From NCBI RefSeq assembly GCF_900116445.1, contig NZ_FPBH01000021.1, positions 120,692 to 184,691 of the forward strand: a stretch of 64,000 bases of DNA, read 5' to 3'. Shown here in pieces: positions 15,648 through 24,749 of this stretch. Source of the stretch: Paraburkholderia aspalathi (GTDB taxonomy: Bacteria; Pseudomonadota; Gammaproteobacteria; Burkholderiales; Burkholderiaceae). The translations under genes were made by a program, and so were the position numbers. Position 1 is the stretch's first letter; each line of letters starts with the position of its first letter. The notes below the pieces were generated by a model. The model saw only the letters and a list, made by a program, of their open reading frames with translations. It was not told where the DNA came from and did no database searches.

Positions 15648-16646
15648 ATGAATGCTCAGGAAATCCTGAACGACACCGCGGCCCCAGGGGCTGCACAAGC
15701 TGCCCAGGCCTCGGCGGTCAAAGCGCCGCTCACGCGCCGCGAGCAGAAAGAAGCCTACGAGAACAACAAGCTGTTCAAGCGGCTCGCGCGCCAGGTCGGT
15801 GAGGCGATCGGCGACTTCAACATGATCGAGGAAGGCGACAAGGTGATGGTGTGCCTGTCGGGCGGCAAGGACAGCTACGCAATGCTCGAAATCCTGATGC
15901 GGCTGCGCGAACGCGCGCCGATCAACTTCGACATTGTCGCGGTGAATCTCGACCAGAAGCAGCCGGGCTTCCCGGAACACGTGCTGCCCGAATACCTCAA
16001 GCAAGTCGACATTCCGTTTCACATCGAGAACCAGGACACCTACAGCATCGTCAAGCGGCTGGTGCCGGAGGGCAAGACCACCTGCTCGCTGTGTTCGCGG
16101 CTGCGTCGCGGCATTCTGTATCGTGTGGCGGGCGAGCTCGGCGCCACCAAGATCGCGCTCGGCCATCATCGCGACGACATTCTGCAAACGCTGCTGCTGA
16201 ACATGTTCTACGGCGGCAAGCTGAAGGGCATGCCGCCCAAGCTGCAATCGGACGACGGCAAGAATATCGTGATCCGTCCGCTCGCCTACGTGAAGGAAAC
16301 CGATCTGGAAAAGTACGCGGAGCTGCGCGAATTCCCGATCATTCCGTGCAACCTGTGCGGCAGCCAGCCGAACCTGAAACGCGCGGAAATGAAGGCGCTG
16401 ATCCGCGATTGGGAGAAGCGCTTCCCGGGCCGCATCGAGAACATGTTCAACGCGTTGTCGAACATCGTGCCGTCGCATCTGATGGATCACAAGCTGTTCC
16501 CGTTCGCCGGCCTGCGTGCAAGCGGCGAGGCCGATCCGCAAGGCGATATCGCCTTCGACGAAGAGCCGTGTTCGACCGATTCCGGTGACGGCGCAACCTT
16601 CAACGGATCGAAGCCGATCTCGATCGTTCAGTTCGACGATATGTAA
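15648..16646 (+). CDS. ttcA: tRNA 2-thiocytidine(32) synthetase TtcA
   Basis: Uses ATP and a [4Fe-4S] cluster to thiolate cytidine 32 of certain tRNAs. The 332-residue protein has the PP-loop SGGKDSY at about residues 70-76, the CSLC pair near 145-148 and the CNLC pair near 236-239, all needed for cluster binding. GHHRDDILQTLLLNMFYGGKLKGMPP (quoted in part) is family-specific. Start ATG at 15648 follows the folB stop almost directly, with GAGG upstream. The N-terminal 30 residues are Ala-rich and less conserved. Confidence 0.96.
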   Translation: MNAQEILNDTAAPGAAQAAQASAVKAPLTRREQKEAYENNKLFKRLARQVGEAIGDFNMIEEGDKVMVCLSGGKDSYAMLEILMRLRERAPINFDIVAVNLDQKQPGFPEHVLPEYLKQVDIPFHIENQDTYSIVKRLVPEGKTTCSLCSRLRRGILYRVAGELGATKIALGHHRDDILQTLLLNMFYGGKLKGMPPKLQSDDGKNIVIRPLAYVKETDLEKYAELREFPIIPCNLCGSQPNLKRAEMKALIRDWEKRFPGRIENMFNALSNIVPSHLMDHKLFPFAGLRASGEADPQGDIAFDEEPCSTDSGDGATFNGSKPISIVQFDDM

Positions 16647-16698
16647 CCAGTCGTGAAGTGCCCTGAAATCAAAGGTTTCCGGGTGTTTCGGGAAGGTA

Positions 16699-16724
16699 AT
16701 AGGGCCGCGCGAGCGGCCTTATTC
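16699..16724 (+). terminator. Weak terminator-like hairpin after ttcA
   Basis: GGCCGC and GCGGCC form a short GC stem around GCGA in AT-flanked DNA, followed by TTATT rather than a T run. It lies between ttcA and glmU and may mark the end of the folB-ttcA unit. The call is weak because the U tract is poor. Confidence 0.35.
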
Positions 16725-16779
16725 GTTATGGGCTGCATGATAGAATCGTCGGCTCCAAACTTGTCTGATTGCCGACGCC

Positions 16780-18141
16780 ATGAACATCGTGATTTTGGCG
16801 GCAGGCACCGGTAAGCGCATGCGGTCCGCGCTTCCCAAGGTGCTCCATCCCCTGGCCGGCCGGCCGCTCCTCGCTCATGTCATCGACACTGCTCGTGCGC
16901 TCAAGCCCACGCGTCTGGTCGTGGTGGTCGGTTATGGCGCCGAAGCCGTGCGCCAGGCTGTAGCCGCGCCGGATGTCCAGTTCGCCGTTCAGGAGCAGCA
17001 ACTCGGCACGGGCCACGCGGTGCAACAGGCGCTGCCGCTGCTCGATCCGTCCGAACCTACGCTGGTGCTGTACGGCGATGTGCCGCTTACGCGCGCCAGC
17101 ACGCTGCAGGCGCTGACCGATCGCGCGGGCCGAGGCGGCTACGGCGTTCTCACCGTCACGCTCGACGACCCCAGCGGCTACGGCCGTATCGTGCGCGATC
17201 AGCACGGCAAGGTGTCGCGCATCGTCGAACAGAAAGACGCCACGCCCGAGCAGCTCAAGATCGCCGAGATCAACACCGGCATCATCGTCGCGCCGACCGA
17301 GCGTCTGGGCGGCTGGCTCGCGGCATTGAAGAACGACAACGCGCAAGGCGAGTTTTATCTGACCGACGCGGTCGAGATGGCGATCGAAGCCGGACTCGAA
17401 GTCGTCACCACGCAGCCTGACGAAGAGTGGGAAACGCTCGGTGTGAATAGCAAGCAGCAGCTTGCCGAACTCGAACGGATTCATCAGCACAATGTCGCCG
17501 AGACCTTGCTGGTGGCCGGCGTGACGCTTGCCGATCCAGCTCGAATCGACGTGCGCGGCACGCTCGAGTGCGGCCGCGACGTCTCGATCGACGTGAACTG
17601 CGTGTTCGAAGGCCGCGTCACGTTGGCTGACAACGTGACGGTCGGGCCGAACTGCGTGATCCGCAATGCGACGATCGGCGCCGGAACGCGCGTCGATGCG
17701 TTCACGCATATCGAAGGCGCTGAAGTCGGTGCAAACGTCGTGCTCGGCCCTTATGCGCGGCTACGTCCGGGCACGTCGTTGCAGGACGAGTCGCACGTCG
17801 GCAACTTCGTCGAGGTGAAGAACTCGGTGCTCGGTCATGGCTCGAAGGCGAACCATCTGACGTATATCGGCGATGCGGATGTCGGGGCGCGCGTGAATAT
17901 CGGCGCGGGTACCATCACCTGTAACTACGACGGCGCGAACAAATTCCGTACGGTCATTGAAGACGACGTGTTTGTCGGTTCGGACACGCAACTCGTTGCG
18001 CCCGTGCGCGTCAAGCGCGGCGTGACGATCGCCGCGGGCACCACGGTCTGGAAGGATGTCGAAGAAGACATGCTGGTCCTGAACGATAAGACTCAAACAA
18101 GCAAGTCGGGCTATGTACGCCCGACCAAGAAGAAAGGTTGA
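16780..18141 (+). CDS. glmU: Bifunctional GlmU: GlcN-1-P acetyltransferase / GlcNAc-1-P uridyltransferase
   Basis: Makes UDP-GlcNAc for peptidoglycan and LPS in two cytoplasmic steps. 453 residues, the usual length. The uridyltransferase domain starts MNIVILAAGTGKRMRSALPKV (quoted in part) with the LxxGxGxxMxS/K signature and has YGDVPL near residue 105. From about residue 250 a left-handed beta-helix of hexapeptide repeats carries the acetyltransferase, with VGNFVEVKNS and AGTITCNYDG. The next gene, glmS, makes its precursor GlcN-6-P, so the two are a functional pair 60 bp apart. Confidence 0.97.
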   Translation: MNIVILAAGTGKRMRSALPKVLHPLAGRPLLAHVIDTARALKPTRLVVVVGYGAEAVRQAVAAPDVQFAVQEQQLGTGHAVQQALPLLDPSEPTLVLYGDVPLTRASTLQALTDRAGRGGYGVLTVTLDDPSGYGRIVRDQHGKVSRIVEQKDATPEQLKIAEINTGIIVAPTERLGGWLAALKNDNAQGEFYLTDAVEMAIEAGLEVVTTQPDEEWETLGVNSKQQLAELERIHQHNVAETLLVAGVTLADPARIDVRGTLECGRDVSIDVNCVFEGRVTLADNVTVGPNCVIRNATIGAGTRVDAFTHIEGAEVGANVVLGPYARLRPGTSLQDESHVGNFVEVKNSVLGHGSKANHLTYIGDADVGARVNIGAGTITCNYDGANKFRTVIEDDVFVGSDTQLVAPVRVKRGVTIAAGTTVWKDVEEDMLVLNDKTQTSKSGYVRPTKKKG

Positions 18142-18201
18142 TGGGCGTGACGCGCACGTGAAGCGCGCTCCCTGAAACCCAGCACTGAAAAGGAATAAGC
18201 C

Positions 18202-20019
18202 ATGTGTGGCATTGTCGGCGCGGTTGCGCAACGTAACATCGTTCCCGTCCTGATCGAAGGGCTGCGTCGTCTCGAGTATCGCGGCTACGATTCGTGCGGC
18301 GTGGCGGTACTCGGTAATGACGGGCCGCGTCGTGCGCGTAGTGTCGCGCGCGTGGCGGATCTGGACGAGCAGGTGAAGGAGAGCCACCTCGAAGGCATCA
18401 CGGGTATCGCGCATACGCGCTGGGCGACACACGGCGCGCCGGTGACCGACAACGCCCACCCGATCTTCTCGAAAGACGCCCTCGCGTTGGTACACAACGG
18501 CATCATCGAGAACTACGAGTCGCTGCGTGAAATGCTGCGGGGTAAGGGTTATGTGTTTGTCTCGCAGACCGACACAGAGGTTATCGCTCACCTGATTCAC
18601 AGCCTGTATCGCGGCGATCTGTTTGCCGCGGTGCGCGAAGCGGTCGGACAATTGCACGGCGCGTACGCGATCGCGGTGCTGCATAAGGATCAGCCGCATA
18701 CGGTGGTCGGCGCGCGGCAGGGTTCGCCGCTAGTGGTGGGGCTCGGCAACGGTGAGAACTTCCTCGCGTCAGATGCGCTGGCGCTTGCCGGCAGCACCGA
18801 ACGTTTCATCTTCCTCGAGGAAGGCGACGTCTGCGAACTGTCGCTCGAGGGCGTACTTATCACCGATCGTGACGGCTATGACGCGCAGCGCGAAGTGCGC
18901 CAGGTCGCGGCGTATGGCGGCGCGGTCGAACTCGGCCCGTATCGCCACTTCATGCAGAAGGAAATTTTCGAGCAGCCGCGTGCGATTACGGACACGATCC
19001 CGCAAGGCGATTCGTTCGACGCGGCGCTATTCGGCGAGGGTGCCGGCAAGGTGTTCGCCGACATCGACAACCTGCTGATTCTCGCGTGCGGCACGAGCTA
19101 CTACTCGGGACTGACCGCGAAGTACTGGCTCGAGTCGGTCGCGAAGATCCCGACCCAAGTGGAAATTGCCAGCGAGTATCGCTATCGCGAGTCGGTGCCG
19201 AATCCGAAGTCGTTGGTGGTGGTGATCTCGCAGTCGGGCGAAACGGCCGATACGCTGGCGGCGCTCAAGCATGCGCAGTCGTTGGGCCATAAACATACGC
19301 TGGCGGTGTGCAATGTCGGCACAAGCGCGATGGTGCGCCAGACGGAATTGTCGTTCCTCACCCATGCGGGTCGCGAGATCGGTGTGGCGTCGACCAAGGC
19401 ATTCACGACGCAACTGGTCGCGCTGTTCGTGCTCGCCGCGACGCTTGGGAAGCTGCGTGGGCAGGTGAGTGCGGAACAGGAAGCCGTGTATCTGAAGCAG
19501 TTGCGCCACTTGCCTGCGGCGTTGAATAGCGTGCTGGCGCTGGAGCCGCAGATCATCGCGTGGTCGGAAGAGTTTTCGCGCAAGGAGCATGCGTTGTTCC
19601 TCGGGCGCGGGCTGCATTACCCGATCGCGCTCGAGGGCGCGTTGAAGCTCAAGGAGATTTCCTATATCCACGCGGAAGCGTATCCGGCCGGCGAGTTGAA
19701 GCATGGGCCGCTGGCGCTCGTGACTGAGGCGATGCCGGTGGTCACGGTGGCGCCGAATGACGCGCTGCTGGAGAAGCTGAAGTCGAATATCCAGGAAGTG
19801 CGTGCGCGAGGCGGTGAGCTTTATGTGTTTGCGGACGCGGATACGAAAATCGTCAATGACGAAGGCCTGCATGTGATCCGGATGCCGGAGCACTATGGCT
19901 TGCTGTCACCGATCCTGCATGTGGTGCCGCTGCAGTTGCTGGCGTATCACACGGCTTGTGCGCGAGGCACGGATGTGGATAAGCCGCGAAACCTAGCGAA
20001 GTCGGTGACGGTGGAGTGA
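18202..20019 (+). CDS. glmS: Glutamine-fructose-6-phosphate aminotransferase (isomerizing)
   Basis: Produces glucosamine-6-phosphate from fructose-6-phosphate and glutamine, the first step to UDP-GlcNAc. 605 residues. The N-terminal MCGIVGAV gives the catalytic Cys of the class II glutaminase domain once Met is removed; HTRWATHG and HNGIIENY follow. Two SIS sugar-isomerase domains carry CGTSYYSG and SQSGETADT. The C-terminus ends KSVTVE, as in the family. The ATG has AAAGGAAT upstream. A strong terminator at 20050 closes the glmU-glmS block. Confidence 0.97.
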   Translation: MCGIVGAVAQRNIVPVLIEGLRRLEYRGYDSCGVAVLGNDGPRRARSVARVADLDEQVKESHLEGITGIAHTRWATHGAPVTDNAHPIFSKDALALVHNGIIENYESLREMLRGKGYVFVSQTDTEVIAHLIHSLYRGDLFAAVREAVGQLHGAYAIAVLHKDQPHTVVGARQGSPLVVGLGNGENFLASDALALAGSTERFIFLEEGDVCELSLEGVLITDRDGYDAQREVRQVAAYGGAVELGPYRHFMQKEIFEQPRAITDTIPQGDSFDAALFGEGAGKVFADIDNLLILACGTSYYSGLTAKYWLESVAKIPTQVEIASEYRYRESVPNPKSLVVVISQSGETADTLAALKHAQSLGHKHTLAVCNVGTSAMVRQTELSFLTHAGREIGVASTKAFTTQLVALFVLAATLGKLRGQVSAEQEAVYLKQLRHLPAALNSVLALEPQIIAWSEEFSRKEHALFLGRGLHYPIALEGALKLKEISYIHAEAYPAGELKHGPLALVTEAMPVVTVAPNDALLEKLKSNIQEVRARGGELYVFADADTKIVNDEGLHVIRMPEHYGLLSPILHVVPLQLLAYHTACARGTDVDKPRNLAKSVTVE

Positions 20020-20049
20020 GGGTGAAAGTCTAGCCTCACGCCAGAAAAA

Positions 20050-20077
20050 ACGGTCGCCCGAAGGCGGCCGTTTTTTT
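20050..20077 (+). terminator. Rho-independent terminator after glmS
   Basis: ACGGTCGCC and GGCGGCCGT form a 9-bp stem (one G-U pair) around CGAA, followed by seven T. A-rich DNA on the other side lets it also serve the convergent gene ending at 20094. Confidence 0.9.
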
Positions 20078-20093
20078 GCCTCAACAGCTCACC

Positions 20094-20690
20094 TCACTTC
20101 CTCACCACCTCCACCGCAGCCGCCGACACAAACTCCGCGCGCACACTGTCCCCGACTTTCAACTGATCGAGCGGAATACTCTCCGCCGCCCTCAGTACCT
20201 GCTGATGCTTCGGTCCGCGCAGCGTGACCATCCGGCTCTTGCGGTCGATCTTCAACACCGTCGCGACAACCTGCACCCTATGCGCCGACGATGCGTACCC
20301 CGCTGAGGCAGGTATCGCCACGGTCGTCTCGATGCGTTCACGCACGCCTTTGGTGGTCACCTTGTCGACTTGAAGCAGCAGTGCCTGCTGGTATGCAACG
20401 TTCAGTTTGTCGCCGACCCGCAGTTTCCTGATGTCGGCCAACTGGGGGTTGACGTCGACATCCGCAAGATTGCCGTGCGGACCGCGTAGCGTGACGCTGT
20501 TGGTGGCCGGATAGATCGCTACGACACGGACCTGGGCGTGAACGACCTCGGCTTTGCCTAGCGCGGTCTGACCGGCATCGGCATCGGCGTCCGGCGTCTG
20601 AGCGAAGCCGGATTGACAGAGCGCGGCCATCAGCACTGCCGCACTTCCCACAACAGCGGCCGATGTGCCCATTTTGCGCAGACGAGGCAT
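20094..20690 (-). CDS. Exported protein of unknown function with two related beta-type repeats
   Basis: 198 residues with a signal peptide (MGTSAAVVGSAAVLMAALCQSGFAQ, quoted in part) and likely cleavage after FAQ. The mature part holds two similar units of about 75 residues: VRVVAIYPATNSVTLRGPHGN...LRVGDKLNVAYQQA and VQVVATVLKIDRKSRMVTLRGP...LKVGDSVRAEFVSA. Each looks like a small beta-barrel of the kind that binds ligands or nucleic acids, but I cannot name a family. It is convergent with glmS and shares its terminator. An ATG at residue 7 is an alternative start. A periplasmic location is inferred. Confidence 0.72.
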   Translation of the reverse strand: MPRLRKMGTSAAVVGSAAVLMAALCQSGFAQTPDADADAGQTALGKAEVVHAQVRVVAIYPATNSVTLRGPHGNLADVDVNPQLADIRKLRVGDKLNVAYQQALLLQVDKVTTKGVRERIETTVAIPASAGYASSAHRVQVVATVLKIDRKSRMVTLRGPKHQQVLRAAESIPLDQLKVGDSVRAEFVSAAAVEVVRK

Positions 20691-20788
20691 CCGTTGCTCC
20701 CGAAGTGATCACCTCAATTGACGATCCCGAGTAACTAACCCAAGCAATCCGCCAAAGGGACCAAAGCGCACCCGCCACGCGCCCGCGC

Positions 20789-21049
20789 TTACAACTCCGG
20801 ACGCGCCAGGTCGCTGGTCACGATGTGCTCGCCATACACCTGCGCCGCCGCGACGGCTTCCAGCTTGGTCGCGTAAGGTCCGAGTTCCGGCGCGCCGTCG
20901 AATGGGAACAGCACGCGGCCATCGGTGGTTCGAACTACTTTCAACACGCCGAAAAAACGCCGGTAGCCGGCGAGTTTCGACGTCGCCGACACTTCGAAAT
21001 CCTCCTCCGACGTCGCGGGGACGCTGGGAATGAATACGGTCTTGCTCAT
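20789..21049 (-). CDS. Small conserved protein (DUF6723-like)
   Basis: 86 residues from the ATG at 21049 (MSKTVFIPSVPATSEEDFEV). The pattern YRRFFGVLKVVRTTDGRVLFPFDGAPELGPYATKLEAVAAA (quoted in pieces: FGVLKVVRTTDGR, FPFDGAPELGPY) resembles small Burkholderia proteins of the DUF6723 type, a recognition I hold with moderate confidence. A longer ATG at 21127 adds an Arg-rich N-terminus with no support. There is no signal peptide or membrane segment. Function is unknown. Confidence 0.7.
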   Translation of the reverse strand: MSKTVFIPSVPATSEEDFEVSATSKLAGYRRFFGVLKVVRTTDGRVLFPFDGAPELGPYATKLEAVAAAQVYGEHIVTSDLARPEL

Positions 21050-21266
21050 ACCTGAAAACATCTCTTGTTCAATGGGCCGACGCCTGCTGAAAAGGTCAAG
21101 GCGCGCCCGGTTGTCCCGGGAAGACATTCACCGGCGGCCTTCATTGTCTCAAATCCCGGCGCATCGAGCCGGATGCCGGATCAGCAGGCCGCTCAGCTGG
21201 CCAACAGGTCAGGCGCCAGCACCGCTGATCGCCGCGCGCAGCATCCCCGGCAACCCGCTCTCAACA

Positions 21267-21914
21267 TCAAGCCCCTTTGACCGCCGCTTCATGCTCGGCC
21301 GCCAGCGCAACATCCCGCTCGCTCACCTTCACGAAGCTCGGCCGCGAGCAGACGCGCTGGGTGTACTTGAGCACGGCCGGCGTCTCAGGCACCAGCTTGA
21401 ACATCATCCCCCAATGCAGCGCGATGCCCCACAAAATATCCGCGGCCGACATCTTGTCGCCGAGCAAATAGGGCGACGCCTGCAACTGGCTCGTCACGGT
21501 CCCGAGCATCGAATCGAAATCGCCGTACGGCGACGTGGCGAGCGGCGCCGGTTCGCGCTTCATCGCCTTGTCGACCAGCCCCGGTTCGTAGCAGGCCGCG
21601 TAGTACACCAGCCAACGCAGATACGGCCCGCGCGACGGATCATTGAGCGCCGGCGCGAGACCTGCTTCGGGAAACAGATCGGCCAGATAGATAAAGATGG
21701 CGACCTGTTCGGTGATCAGCGCGTCGCCGTGAAGAATCGCCGGCACTTTGCCGAGCGGATTGATCGCGAGATACGGCGCCTTGCGCTGCTCGCCGGCCTT
21801 CATGTTCAGCACCTTCAGCTGATACGGAGCGCCGAGTTCCTCGAGCAGCGTCAGTGCGCTGACGGAGCGGCATTGCGGCGAGTGGAACAGCGTGATCGTG
21901 CGGTCGGTGGTCAT
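21267..21914 (-). CDS. Glutathione S-transferase family protein
   Basis: 215 residues, beginning MTTDRTITLFHSPQCRSVSALTLLEEL. The N-terminal thioredoxin-like domain has SPQCRS at the active-site position and the GSH-binding NPLGKVPAILHGDALITEQVAI. The C-terminal helical domain has SPYLLGDKMSAADILWG. It resembles the YfcG/YghU-like or beta-type GSTs; the substrate is unknown. It is divergent from a WYL regulator, with a 27-bp inverted repeat between the two, which suggests that the regulator controls this GST. Confidence 0.92.
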   Translation of the reverse strand: MTTDRTITLFHSPQCRSVSALTLLEELGAPYQLKVLNMKAGEQRKAPYLAINPLGKVPAILHGDALITEQVAIFIYLADLFPEAGLAPALNDPSRGPYLRWLVYYAACYEPGLVDKAMKREPAPLATSPYGDFDSMLGTVTSQLQASPYLLGDKMSAADILWGIALHWGMMFKLVPETPAVLKYTQRVCSRPSFVKVSERDVALAAEHEAAVKGA

Positions 21915-21991
21915 GGGGGAGCCTTTTGAGTGAGCGTCTCGTTGGAAAAGCCAGCGTCCATCTGGCGCCGGGCGTCCCCATCCTAAGCGCG

Positions 21992-22018
21992 CATACCTGT
22001 CAGTTTGTGTCAGGTATG
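21992..22018. promoter_or_regulatory. 27-bp inverted repeat, candidate WYL-regulator operator
   Basis: CATACCTG (21992-21999) and CAGGTATG (22011-22018) are perfect 8-bp arms, with two further paired bases inside (CA/TG). The site lies between the divergent GST gene (start 21914) and the regulator gene (start 22034). The arms are longer than expected by chance, and the position suits autoregulation plus GST control. No binding data. Confidence 0.6.
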
Positions 22019-22033
22019 ATTACACTTGTCCGC

Positions 22034-22999
22034 ATGAGAGCCAGCCGCCTCCTTTCCATCCTGATGACCCTGCAAGCGCGCGGACGCGTGACCGCGCAGT
22101 CGCTCGCTGACGAATGCGCGGTCTCCCTGCGCACGATCTATCGGGACATCGACGCCTTGAGCGCCGCGGGCGTCCCCGTCCAGAGCGAACGTGGTGCGGA
22201 AGGCGGCTATCGTCTGCTCGACGGATACCGTACGCGTCTGAACGGTCTGTCGTCGCAGGAAGCAGAGGCATTGTTCCTCGCCGGCTTGCCGGGGCCGGTG
22301 CAGGCGCTTGGGCTCGGCGCCGTCATGGCCGGCGCGCAAACCAAGTTGCTTGCCGCGCTGCCGGTCGAATTGCGTTCGACCGCGGAGCGCATGCGCTCGC
22401 GTTTTCACCTCGACGCCCCGGGCTGGTTTTCCGACGCGGACCAGCCCGCGAATCTGCCGTTGATCGCGAGCGCTGTGTGGGAACAGCATCCGCTGGAGAT
22501 TCGCTATCAGAGCTGGAAGGCCGAAAAATTTCGGCGGATCGAACCGCTCGGCATCGTGCTGAAAAGCGGCGCGTGGTACGTGGTCGGGCGGGTTGGCGCG
22601 GACATTCGCATCTACCGCATTTCGCGTATTCTCGAATTGAGCATGCTGGACGAGACTTTCGAGCGGCCACCCGCCTTCGATCTGGCGGCTTACTGGCAAG
22701 ACAGCACGCAGCGTCTGTCCGAAGAGATGCATGCGAGCGAGGCAACGCTGCGCCCGTCACCATGGGGCATGCAGATGCTCGAAGCCTTCACGTCGCCGTT
22801 CGCACGCTCAGCCGCGAAAATCGGCGAGCCGGATCCGTCCGACGGCTGGTGCACGGTCACGTTGCCGGTCGGTTCGATAAGACAGGCATGCGCGGAGTTG
22901 CTGCGCTTCGGCGCTGAGGCCGACGTACTGGCGCCGCCCGAATTGCGCGCCCGTTTCGCGGAAGTGGCCGCCGCCTTGCATCGCCGCTACGCGCAATGA
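22034..22999 (+). CDS. WYL-domain (YafY-type) transcriptional regulator
   Basis: 321 residues from the ATG at 22034. The N-terminal winged helix reads MRASRLLSILMTLQARGRVTAQSLADECAVSLRTIYRDIDAL (quoted in part), which is the HTH_11/DeoR-like domain of this family. The WYL domain lies at about residues 140-215 with IRYQSWKAEKFRRIEPLGIVLKSGAWYVVGR (WKAEKFRRIEPLGIV and WYVVGR seen). A C-terminal WCX-like extension follows. In-frame starts at 21926 and 22016 would overlap the inverted repeat. The ligand is unknown; a GST target is inferred from the divergent layout. Confidence 0.9.
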   Translation: MRASRLLSILMTLQARGRVTAQSLADECAVSLRTIYRDIDALSAAGVPVQSERGAEGGYRLLDGYRTRLNGLSSQEAEALFLAGLPGPVQALGLGAVMAGAQTKLLAALPVELRSTAERMRSRFHLDAPGWFSDADQPANLPLIASAVWEQHPLEIRYQSWKAEKFRRIEPLGIVLKSGAWYVVGRVGADIRIYRISRILELSMLDETFERPPAFDLAAYWQDSTQRLSEEMHASEATLRPSPWGMQMLEAFTSPFARSAAKIGEPDPSDGWCTVTLPVGSIRQACAELLRFGAEADVLAPPELRARFAEVAAALHRRYAQ

Positions 23000-23192
23000 G
23001 CGCGTCGGTTCACAGCCTGCTGTAGTTTCACCGGGTGCACTGCTGCGCAACTGGGTGGCCCGACCTGCGCTCGCAAAGCACTTGCGGACGCACCAGCCAG
23101 CCACCTTTCCTCAGACGAATTTTGGCCTTTTGGTGCCTCTTTTGGGGGCAGAGCTATAATGCGCACATCCCCTTTCTTTTCCGTCCTCCGTT

Positions 23193-23819
23193 ATGAGCCG
23201 GTTACTTTGCCTGATCGTGCTTTCGCTCGGCCTAATGCAAACCGCAACGGCCGATGAAAACAATGACCGCATGTCCGCGTATCTGACGCAGAAATTCGGT
23301 CTGGCAAAGGAAAAGGCTCAAAAGATTTCGGACGCGGTTCAGTCCGCTGCTTCGAAATACTCACTGCCGCCAGCACTGTTGCTGGCGATCATCTCGATCG
23401 AATCCCGCTTCAAGGAAAAGGCCAAGGGCGCCAACGGCGCGACCGGGCTGATGCAGGTGGTGCCTGGCGCCCATCGGGGGATGTTGAGGAACGTCAAGGA
23501 CCTCACCGAGCCGACCACCAACATCGAGGTAGGCTCGGCGATCCTGTACGGCTACATGCGTTCGGCCAACGGCGACATGAACGCCGCGCTCAAGAGTTAC
23601 GGCGGATCGCAGGCGTACGCGAAGAAGGTAAGCTTGCGCGTCGAAGATTTCGCCGACGTCGCCGGGGCGCAGAACATCGCATCGCACGCAGGCGCGCAAA
23701 CCAGCATGTGCGAAGCCGACCGTTGCCCGACGCCGGACAACTGGGCCGACGCTTTTACGATACCGGCCGGCAACGCCGCTGTGGCGCTGCCTGGCGCATC
23801 GCCTGCCATGCTGCACTGA
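23193..23819 (+). CDS. Small secreted lytic transglycosylase (SLT domain)
   Basis: 208 residues with a signal peptide (MSRLLCLIVLSLGLMQTATA). The SLT fold has SIESRF with catalytic Glu70, GATGLMQVVPGAH at about 83-95 and ALKSYGGSQAYAKKV in place of the usual AYNxG motif. The Tyr-Gly pair is kept, so activity is plausible. The domain is shorter than Slt70 and resembles the VirB1-like or EmtA-sized enzymes. No secretion-system genes lie nearby, so a general cell-wall role is more likely. The C-terminal 60 residues are not conserved to my eye. Confidence 0.9.
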   Translation: MSRLLCLIVLSLGLMQTATADENNDRMSAYLTQKFGLAKEKAQKISDAVQSAASKYSLPPALLLAIISIESRFKEKAKGANGATGLMQVVPGAHRGMLRNVKDLTEPTTNIEVGSAILYGYMRSANGDMNAALKSYGGSQAYAKKVSLRVEDFADVAGAQNIASHAGAQTSMCEADRCPTPDNWADAFTIPAGNAAVALPGASPAMLH

Positions 23820-23993
23820 GCGGCAGCTCCGTCGTATTTCTCCTCGTTGTCATACTCCCGCGCCTGAAGGCGTGGAATTGAGCCGTCACGCTGTGTGAGG
23901 CGGCGCAGCGCTGCGCACTTTTTACGCACACCTTGGCAACCGCTCTACAATGCATTCCCATTCGAGCTCACGCAGCGCCTCTTCCGATCGATC

Positions 23994-24680
23994 ATGTTCA
24001 CCTCGTTTTCCAAAGCCACTGCCGCCACGCTTCTCGGCCTGCTGACTCTTGCCGCTTGCAGCAGCGCCCCGCAACCGAAATTCCAGCAGGAGTTGTTCGA
24101 AACGGGCGCGAGCCCTTACGCCCGAAATTTCAATTCGAGCGTCACGGATACCTGCGAGGCCGCACGCCGCGCACTGCTGAGTCAGGGCTATCTGACGACG
24201 CTGACGCGTACCGATACCGTCGATGGAACGAAAAATTTCCAGCCGACCGGCGATACGCACGTCGTCGTCGAGTTCCATGTGGTGTGTACGCCGGGAGAAG
24301 AGGCGAGCGATACGAGCATCGTCTACGTCAATGCTGTGCAAAACGGCTTTGCGCTGAAGAAAAGCGATACGTCGGCGAGCGTCGGGCTAAGCGTGCTGGG
24401 TTCGCTGTCGCTGCCGATCCGCTCGAACAGCGATGCGATGGTCAAGATTTCAAGTGAGACCATTCCGTCGGGCAAGTTTTACGATCGTTTCTTCGGCCTT
24501 GTCGATCACTATCTGCAAACGGTGGTGCGCACGCAGCCGGTCGTGAACAACCGCATTGAAACGCGCCTGTTGCCGTTGCCGGTCGAAGCGACAGTTCCAG
24601 CGCCGCTTCCCGACTTGCCTGATGCGATTGACAAAGCAGCTGCCGTGCAACCTGCAAGCGGACCGAGCATCGCGCCTTGA
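23994..24680 (+). CDS. DUF2242 family lipoprotein
   Basis: 228 residues from the ATG at 23994 (MFTSFSKATAATLLGLLT). The lipobox LTLAAC places the lipidated Cys at residue 22, with Ser-Ser next, which favours outer-membrane sorting. The body, with FETGASPYARNFNSSVTDTCEAARRALLSQGY (ARNFNSS, CEAARRALLSQGY) and ETIPSGKFYDRFFGLVDHYL, matches DUF2242. Function is unknown. The C-terminus is Pro/Ala-rich. The 170-bp gap upstream contains nothing certain. Confidence 0.88.
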   Translation: MFTSFSKATAATLLGLLTLAACSSAPQPKFQQELFETGASPYARNFNSSVTDTCEAARRALLSQGYLTTLTRTDTVDGTKNFQPTGDTHVVVEFHVVCTPGEEASDTSIVYVNAVQNGFALKKSDTSASVGLSVLGSLSLPIRSNSDAMVKISSETIPSGKFYDRFFGLVDHYLQTVVRTQPVVNNRIETRLLPLPVEATVPAPLPDLPDAIDKAAAVQPASGPSIAP

Positions 24681-24749
24681 TGCATGTCTCGATGCAGCGG
24701 GGTTTCGGCTGGTCAAGAGCTGATCAGCCTTTGATCTCATCACGCAGCG

